A stretch of DNA of 31,299 nucleotides from IMG/VR virus record IMGVR_UViG_3300036978_000083, positions 1 to 31,299 of that record; one strand, 5' to 3'. The translations under genes were made by a program, and so were the position numbers. The notes beneath the pieces are model-generated. The model saw only the letters and a list, made by a program, of their open reading frames with translations, searched no databases and was not told the DNA's origin. This document shows positions 27,774 to 31,299 of the stretch, piece by piece. Position 1 is the stretch's first letter. Each line of letters begins with the position of its first letter. Origin of the DNA: a virus.

Positions 27774-30743
27774 TTATACTGTTGGAAATATAGTTACTTC
27801 TCCTGTTATATTAGTTTGCGGTGGAAACAAAGAATAAAATGTACAACTTCCTGCTGTTACGTCAACTTGTGTTAACATACCGCAGGTAGTAACCTCTGAA
27901 TAACTAGCATTACCTGGAGTAAAATCTACTCGAGTATTAGTTGTTATATTAACATTTGAAAATGTATATGTATAATATCCACTTACTAAAACCCAGCTTG
28001 CAGCTGTTAGTGTCTGAGCTGTTAATTTATATATTGTACCCCCACCTCCGCCACCACCTGAATACTGCGGAATGTTTAATGTAGCACCTACCAAAGTAGC
28101 TGCGCCACTTGTTCCTGTTGTAGTTAAAGTGAGTGTGTCTTGCTTAGCGTTTAATGCTGTTTGCGTTGCAGTTGAGATAGGCTTGTTAAGATCGCTTGTG
28201 TTGTCTACATTGGCCAAACCTACTGCTGTTTTGTCTAATGTTTGGAAGGTCTTATCCCCTCTGTAATAATCGCCTGTTGTTCCTGCCGTAATCGTTGGCT
28301 CTACTGCTATGTTACCACTACCCAAAAGAGTAGTGCTATTGACAGTCTTTATATTAGTATTGCTAACGAGTAGATCTTGCTTGCCATTAAACGTTGTCCA
28401 ATCCGCAGAACTTAATGCGCCTCTATTCGCTGCGCTTGCTGTTGGAAGGTTAAACGTATGCGTACTTGTCGCTGATGAGATACCGAAGTCAGTGCCACTC
28501 GTTCCAGTTGCGAAGTTTTGCACCTGTGCCGTTAAGCCATTCAATGCAGTTAAGCCCGTTGAGAAAGTAGTAATGACTTGGCACAAATGACTATTTTCGG
28601 TGTGGAGTTTAATTGTCCTTCCCGAGTGCGTAACGTATATTCTTATTGCTAATCTATCAGTAGCCGCTAACGTTGTTTGTGGTACTGCTAATGCGCTCAT
28701 GTAGACATCTGTTACCGTTCCGTTAGTGATGCCTTCGGGAGTAGCTGAGTTAGACGCTATCAAAGACAATGCTGCTCCATCCCATTTGTATAACTCAATA
28801 TAAAATGAAGGAGTGCCACCGCTACTTGATGCGCTAAAATATGTTTCAAAGTTCCAATTTCCTGCTGGTATTTCTAACTGATTCGGTACGTTAGCATCTG
28901 TGATAAAAGACTGAATGTAACCATTTGCCGCTATTGTGAAATCTGTTCCTGCACCTAAGATAGGAGTTCTGTCCATTTCCTTAAACGCTACACCGCCAAA
29001 TGTTCCCTGCGCTACTGATCCATTTAAGTAGAAAGATAACGAAGCGCCACCGCCTGATGAAGCAGGGAAGTTAGCTAAACTGCCATCGCCTCTTACATAT
29101 TGAGATACTGTACCTGCGCCTGTAACTGCTAAAGTTCCCGAAGTGGTAACAGGGCTACTCGCTACACTAAATGCTGAAGGCATTGTTAAGCCCACACTTG
29201 TAACTGTTCCTCCACTTGAAGGCGCTGAGTTAGTTACTGTGAAGTTAGGATAAGTTCCTGTAACTCCAATACCTGTACCAGCTGTTAATGCTACTACTTG
29301 GTCAGGTGCTGTATTCGTTATTGTCTGATTAGGATATGCTCCTGTAATACTTATTCCTGTTCCTGCGCTTGGATTGTATTGAGCAGGTATAACAGGAAAT
29401 GTAGCTAAGCTACCATCACCTCTGAGATATTGCAGAGTAGTTCCAGTTGGTGTGTTAAACTTACCGTTAAAAATTAACCAATCACTCGAAAGTAAATATC
29501 CATTAGTCGTACCATTAGCAGATGACATAGATAGGTTAGGAGCAGTTCCTCCTGTAGATGACATTGGAGCAGTAGCCGTAACAGCCGTAACCGTTCCACC
29601 TGAAGGTGCATTATTGGTAATGGTAAAGTTCGGATATGTACCCGTTACTGCTATACCACTCCCTGCCGTCAAAGCCACTACCTGATCGGGAGCTGAGTTA
29701 GTTACCGTAATGCTACCGCTACTTGTTACCGGGCTACCGCTTACGCTGATCCCTGTGCCTGCCGTTACACCTACGCTTGTTACTGTTCCATTTGTCAGCG
29801 TTGGCTTGTTAAGAATTTGACTCACCCCACTTGTGCTATTCCAATCTGAATTAACCTGAGCAGCAGGGATAGTAGGCTTATTGAGAATCTGAGCTACTCC
29901 ACTAACTGCATTCCAATCGCTATTAACTTGGGCCGCTGGTATTGTAGGCTTGTTATCTAAATCATCATAGTCATTACTAAAGGCAGTAGCTCCTAAATCA
30001 GCAGTGTTAGCCTTTAAAGCTATCTCAGCTTGCAGAGCTGCAATGTCATCCACTATAGAAATGATAACAGCGCATTCAGGTAAATCTTCACAAGTTAAAC
30101 CACCTGCCTCAAGTACATGCCATCCTTTTACACCTTCAGCATCTGTACCATAGTAATAAGTATTGCCAGGTGTTTCCTCGTCATTAACTAATGAGACATT
30201 AAAGCCCTGCTGAGTGATGCTATTAATGAATGTAAGATAGTTATTTGCTTCGCTTGGTGAATCTGTAGGTGTGTTATAGTTCCAGCTTGCAGGGATAGAG
30301 CATGCACTCCAATCGTAATCTAAGCTCAGCTCTACTATTCCTGTTACCCCTGTTAGCGTGTGAGTGTACTGCTCTACAAATGGCTCAGCATTTACCGGGC
30401 GAGTAAGCACTACATCTGAGCCGAACATATTACCCAGGTAAATCTCGTTTATTAAATCTTGAAATATCAGTGAGCAGTCAGTAATACTTTCCGCTTGGTA
30501 GCCTGTCTTATCTTCCTTATCTCTTGGTAGATCGCTAATGAATATCTCAAAGCTGAAGCTCCGGGTACCTGGTGCGTAGTTAATAGCACGTGGCTTAACG
30601 TGCAGCCAAGGCCACTCTGCCTCTTTCTCTAAATCGGCTTGGCTAATCTCACCATGTGTAAACCTGCGCAGCTGAAAGTGTCCATCTGCAAATTGTCTAA
30701 AACGGTCTACTATGACGTTATATGTATAATTGATTGTGCTCAT
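27774..30743 (-). CDS. Large tail fibre-like protein with tandem repeats, 989 residues
   Basis: The N-terminal 150 residues are a globular domain with FRQFADGHFQLRRFTHGEIS and SFEIFISDLPRDKEDK, probably the part that anchors to the tail. Then come tandem repeats NKPTIPAAQ/VNSDWN, a Gly/Thr/Ser-rich repeat region with TAGTGI-x-V-[ST]-G motifs, and a beta-rich second half (PAGNWNFETYFSASSSG). A GGGGGG patch near residue 905 precedes a final domain, TAASWVLVSGYYTYTFSN. This layout fits a trimeric fibre or baseplate spike. It is the first gene after the chaperone-like gene in transcription and the LRR gene follows it. Confidence 0.8.
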   Translation of the reverse strand: MSTINYTYNVIVDRFRQFADGHFQLRRFTHGEISQADLEKEAEWPWLHVKPRAINYAPGTRSFSFEIFISDLPRDKEDKTGYQAESITDCSLIFQDLINEIYLGNMFGSDVVLTRPVNAEPFVEQYTHTLTGVTGIVELSLDYDWSACSIPASWNYNTPTDSPSEANNYLTFINSITQQGFNVSLVNDEETPGNTYYYGTDAEGVKGWHVLEAGGLTCEDLPECAVIISIVDDIAALQAEIALKANTADLGATAFSNDYDDLDNKPTIPAAQVNSDWNAVSGVAQILNKPTIPAAQVNSDWNSTSGVSQILNKPTLTNGTVTSVGVTAGTGISVSGSPVTSSGSITVTNSAPDQVVALTAGSGIAVTGTYPNFTITNNAPSGGTVTAVTATAPMSSTGGTAPNLSMSSANGTTNGYLLSSDWLIFNGKFNTPTGTTLQYLRGDGSLATFPVIPAQYNPSAGTGISITGAYPNQTITNTAPDQVVALTAGTGIGVTGTYPNFTVTNSAPSSGGTVTSVGLTMPSAFSVASSPVTTSGTLAVTGAGTVSQYVRGDGSLANFPASSGGGASLSFYLNGSVAQGTFGGVAFKEMDRTPILGAGTDFTIAANGYIQSFITDANVPNQLEIPAGNWNFETYFSASSSGGTPSFYIELYKWDGAALSLIASNSATPEGITNGTVTDVYMSALAVPQTTLAATDRLAIRIYVTHSGRTIKLHTENSHLCQVITTFSTGLTALNGLTAQVQNFATGTSGTDFGISSATSTHTFNLPTASAANRGALSSADWTTFNGKQDLLVSNTNIKTVNSTTLLGSGNIAVEPTITAGTTGDYYRGDKTFQTLDKTAVGLANVDNTSDLNKPISTATQTALNAKQDTLTLTTTGTSGAATLVGATLNIPQYSGGGGGGGTIYKLTAQTLTAASWVLVSGYYTYTFSNVNITTNTRVDFTPGNASYSEVTTCGMLTQVDVTAGSCTFYSLFPPQTNITGEVTIFPTV
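29803..29946. repeat. Two 72-base tandem repeats in the fibre gene
   Basis: GGCTTGTT (29803), GGCTTATT (29875) and GGCTTGTT (29947) mark a 72-base period. Each unit encodes 24 residues: Asn-Lys-Pro-Thr-Ile, then PAAQVNSDWN, then a Ser-Gly-Val-x-Gln-Ile-Leu end. The units are similar but not identical. Similar shorter repeats of the TAGTGI type follow in the gene. Confidence 0.75.
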
Positions 30744-30758
30744 ATCTTATAGTGTAAA

Positions 30759-31022
30759 TTAAGACAGCTTTTGTTGTAATGCGTTTGCGTAATCCATAGC
30801 GTAGGTTAAATGGGTAAATATTGTGGATGCTCTTGTGTTGGTTATAGCATCAAACTTAGTTATATCTCTCTCAGCCATCTCCTCAATTACGTGCCACCAT
30901 TGGTAAACTGATGCTAAGGTTTCACCTCTTCGGCTAACTGAGTTATCTCCCTCTTCAACATCTCCAGCTCCTGCTCTAAATATTCGGGTGTACTGTTCAC
31001 TAAATCGTTTCTGAGTGTCGAA
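30759..31022 (-). CDS. -1 frame extension of the tail chaperone (frameshift product)
   Basis: Slipping back one base on the T9 run gives an open frame from 31022 to a TAA at 30761-30759: 87 residues with no interruption. The fused product would be 159 + 87 = 246 residues. The distal half contains VYQWWHVIEEMAERDITKFD, followed by a further amphipathic helix ending NALQQKLS. The pattern aromatic pair, acidic helix, Asp-Ile-x-Lys-Phe-Asp is one I associate with C-terminal parts of tail chaperones in Bacteroidota phages. An independent 39-codon gene starting at the ATG at 30877 is possible, but the frame is open about 50 codons further upstream and the coding character begins before that ATG. 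This is analogous to the lambda G-T fusion. Confidence 0.6.
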   Translation of the reverse strand, partial: FDTQKRFSEQYTRIFRAGAGDVEEGDNSVSRRGETLASVYQWWHVIEEMAERDITKFDAITNTRASTIFTHLTYAMDYANALQQKLS

Positions 31023-31299
31023 AAAAAAAGCAGCGCAGCATTCACATTGGCTAAATTCATCTTCCTCATTTGAGGCACATACTTCATGTGAGTAGTGCTA
31101 TCATAATCCTCTATCTTGTATTGCAAGTTAATCTCAGCTGTTACCGGTCTATAGAGAATGCACATTAGTTCTGGCATCTGATGGGGGAAATTCTTGCTAA
31201 ACTCAGATAGATCTAACCACTCTCCAAAGGTCATGCTTTTTAGATCAGGATGAAAGCCGAACTTAATTCCATCTATCTCTATGAACTTCTGAAATATCT
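30914..31299 (-). CDS. Probable tail assembly chaperone, C-terminal part, zero frame
   Basis: This is the 3' portion of the gene whose ATG is at 421; the first 222 bases repeat 1-222. The true start lies beyond the right edge, so the internal ATG at 31234 is not the start. Zero-frame codons read Asn-Ala-Ala-Leu-Leu-Phe-Phe-Ser at 31022-31045 across a run of nine T (31029-31021, minus strand). They continue into a charged helix-like C terminus, EYLEQELEMLKREITQLAEE, ending at a TAG at 30916-30914. Without frameshifting the product is 194 residues. The following 39 codons before the fibre gene are covered only by the -1 frame (see the extension entry). Confidence 0.8.
   Translation of the reverse strand, partial: IFQKFIEIDGIKFGFHPDLKSMTFGEWLDLSEFSKNFPHQMPELMCILYRPVTAEINLQYKIEDYDSTTHMKYVPQMRKMNLANVNAALLFFSTLRNDLVNSTPEYLEQELEMLKREITQLAEEVKP
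31019..31030 (-). promoter_or_regulatory. Candidate -1 frameshift slippery site (T9)
   Basis: On the minus strand the bases are C, nine T, then CG. In the zero frame they read CTT TTT TTT TCG, so a T_TTT_TTT heptamer sits in frame and permits tandem slippage of Phe tRNAs into the -1 frame. The -1 frame then runs 87 codons. Transcriptional slippage on the same homopolymer could give the same protein. I see no strong downstream hairpin, only a weak CACT/AGTG pairing. Confidence 0.55.
31078..31299. repeat. Terminal overlap, right copy (circular genome closure)
   Basis: Second copy of bases 1-222, with T at 31172 where the left copy has A at 95. Removing one copy leaves a unit genome of 31,077 bp. 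The mismatch is compatible with strain variation in the sampled population or with a read error at the contig edge. Confidence 0.95.

Noticed and set aside
29452-29685. Plus-strand open frames opposite the fibre gene (also 28072-28590)
   Set aside because: They are mirror frames of the Gly/Thr/Val-rich repeat coding on the other strand, low in complexity, and have no start context.
30851-30858. TAAGTTTG on the minus strand, a promoter -7-like box before the fibre gene
   Set aside because: The nearest TTG is 25 bases upstream, outside normal spacing, and the bases are codons of the -1 frame extension.

Overview
The window is one essentially complete genome of a small tailed phage (siphovirus-like: long coiled tape measure, no contractile-sheath gene seen), very probably infecting a member of the Bacteroidota. 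The first 222 bases recur at the right end (1-222 = 31078-31299, one mismatch), so the contig closes into a circle of about 31,077 bp. The host guess rests on A/T-rich translation starts without Shine-Dalgarno sequences (several early genes share AATAATCATG), promoter candidates of the Bacteroidota form TTG/TTTG-N17-23-TAnnTTTG, and protein families I know from Flavobacterium/Bacteroides-type phages. No integrase, excisionase, CI-like repressor, tRNA, CRISPR array or insertion sequence was seen, so a virulent life style is the simplest reading.

Every convincing gene lies on the minus strand, so transcription runs from high to low coordinates around the circle. In that direction: (1) 2048-1538 is a 511-base intergenic region with a terminator-like hairpin, promoter-like motifs and a folded leader; (2) 1537-418 holds small genes including a small-terminase-like protein; (3) 421-1 joined to 31077-30914 is a probable tail assembly chaperone with a -1 frameshift extension; (4) 30743-17972 is tail: fibre-like protein, a BspA-type leucine-rich-repeat protein, tail completion protein, two large distal-tail proteins, tape measure; (5) 17966-11911 is head: XkdF-type protease, scaffold-like protein, major capsid protein, tail-tube-like protein, portal, connector; (6) 11939-10371 is lysis: peptidoglycan enzyme, two holin-like proteins and an overlapping spanin-like pair; (7) a strong promoter candidate at 10323-10293 starts an early module (10269-6340) with an SSB-like protein, HTH proteins, a DnaA-domain-IV-like protein and Bacteroidota-phage replication-type proteins; (8) 6256-2049 holds a metallophosphoesterase, large terminase, VRR-NUC nuclease, sigma-factor-like protein and a Cys-rich protein.

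The phage encodes no polymerase, primase or helicase that I recognise, so it probably recruits host machinery through its DnaA-like and SSB-like proteins. A 168-base gap (3575-3742) beside the large terminase gene has DnaA-box-like sites, an A/T-rich stretch and a hairpin, and is my candidate replication origin. Its sigma-like protein could switch transcription to the late genes.

The most interesting observations are the T9 slippery run in the chaperone gene, with an 87-codon open -1 frame whose protein looks like a tail-chaperone C terminus; the origin-like region with a possible plus-strand RNA; the leader with alternative hairpins; an in-frame A_AAA_AAG inside an A10 run exactly between the portal core and its extra C-terminal domain; and a structural gene order that is largely the reverse of the usual siphovirus order.
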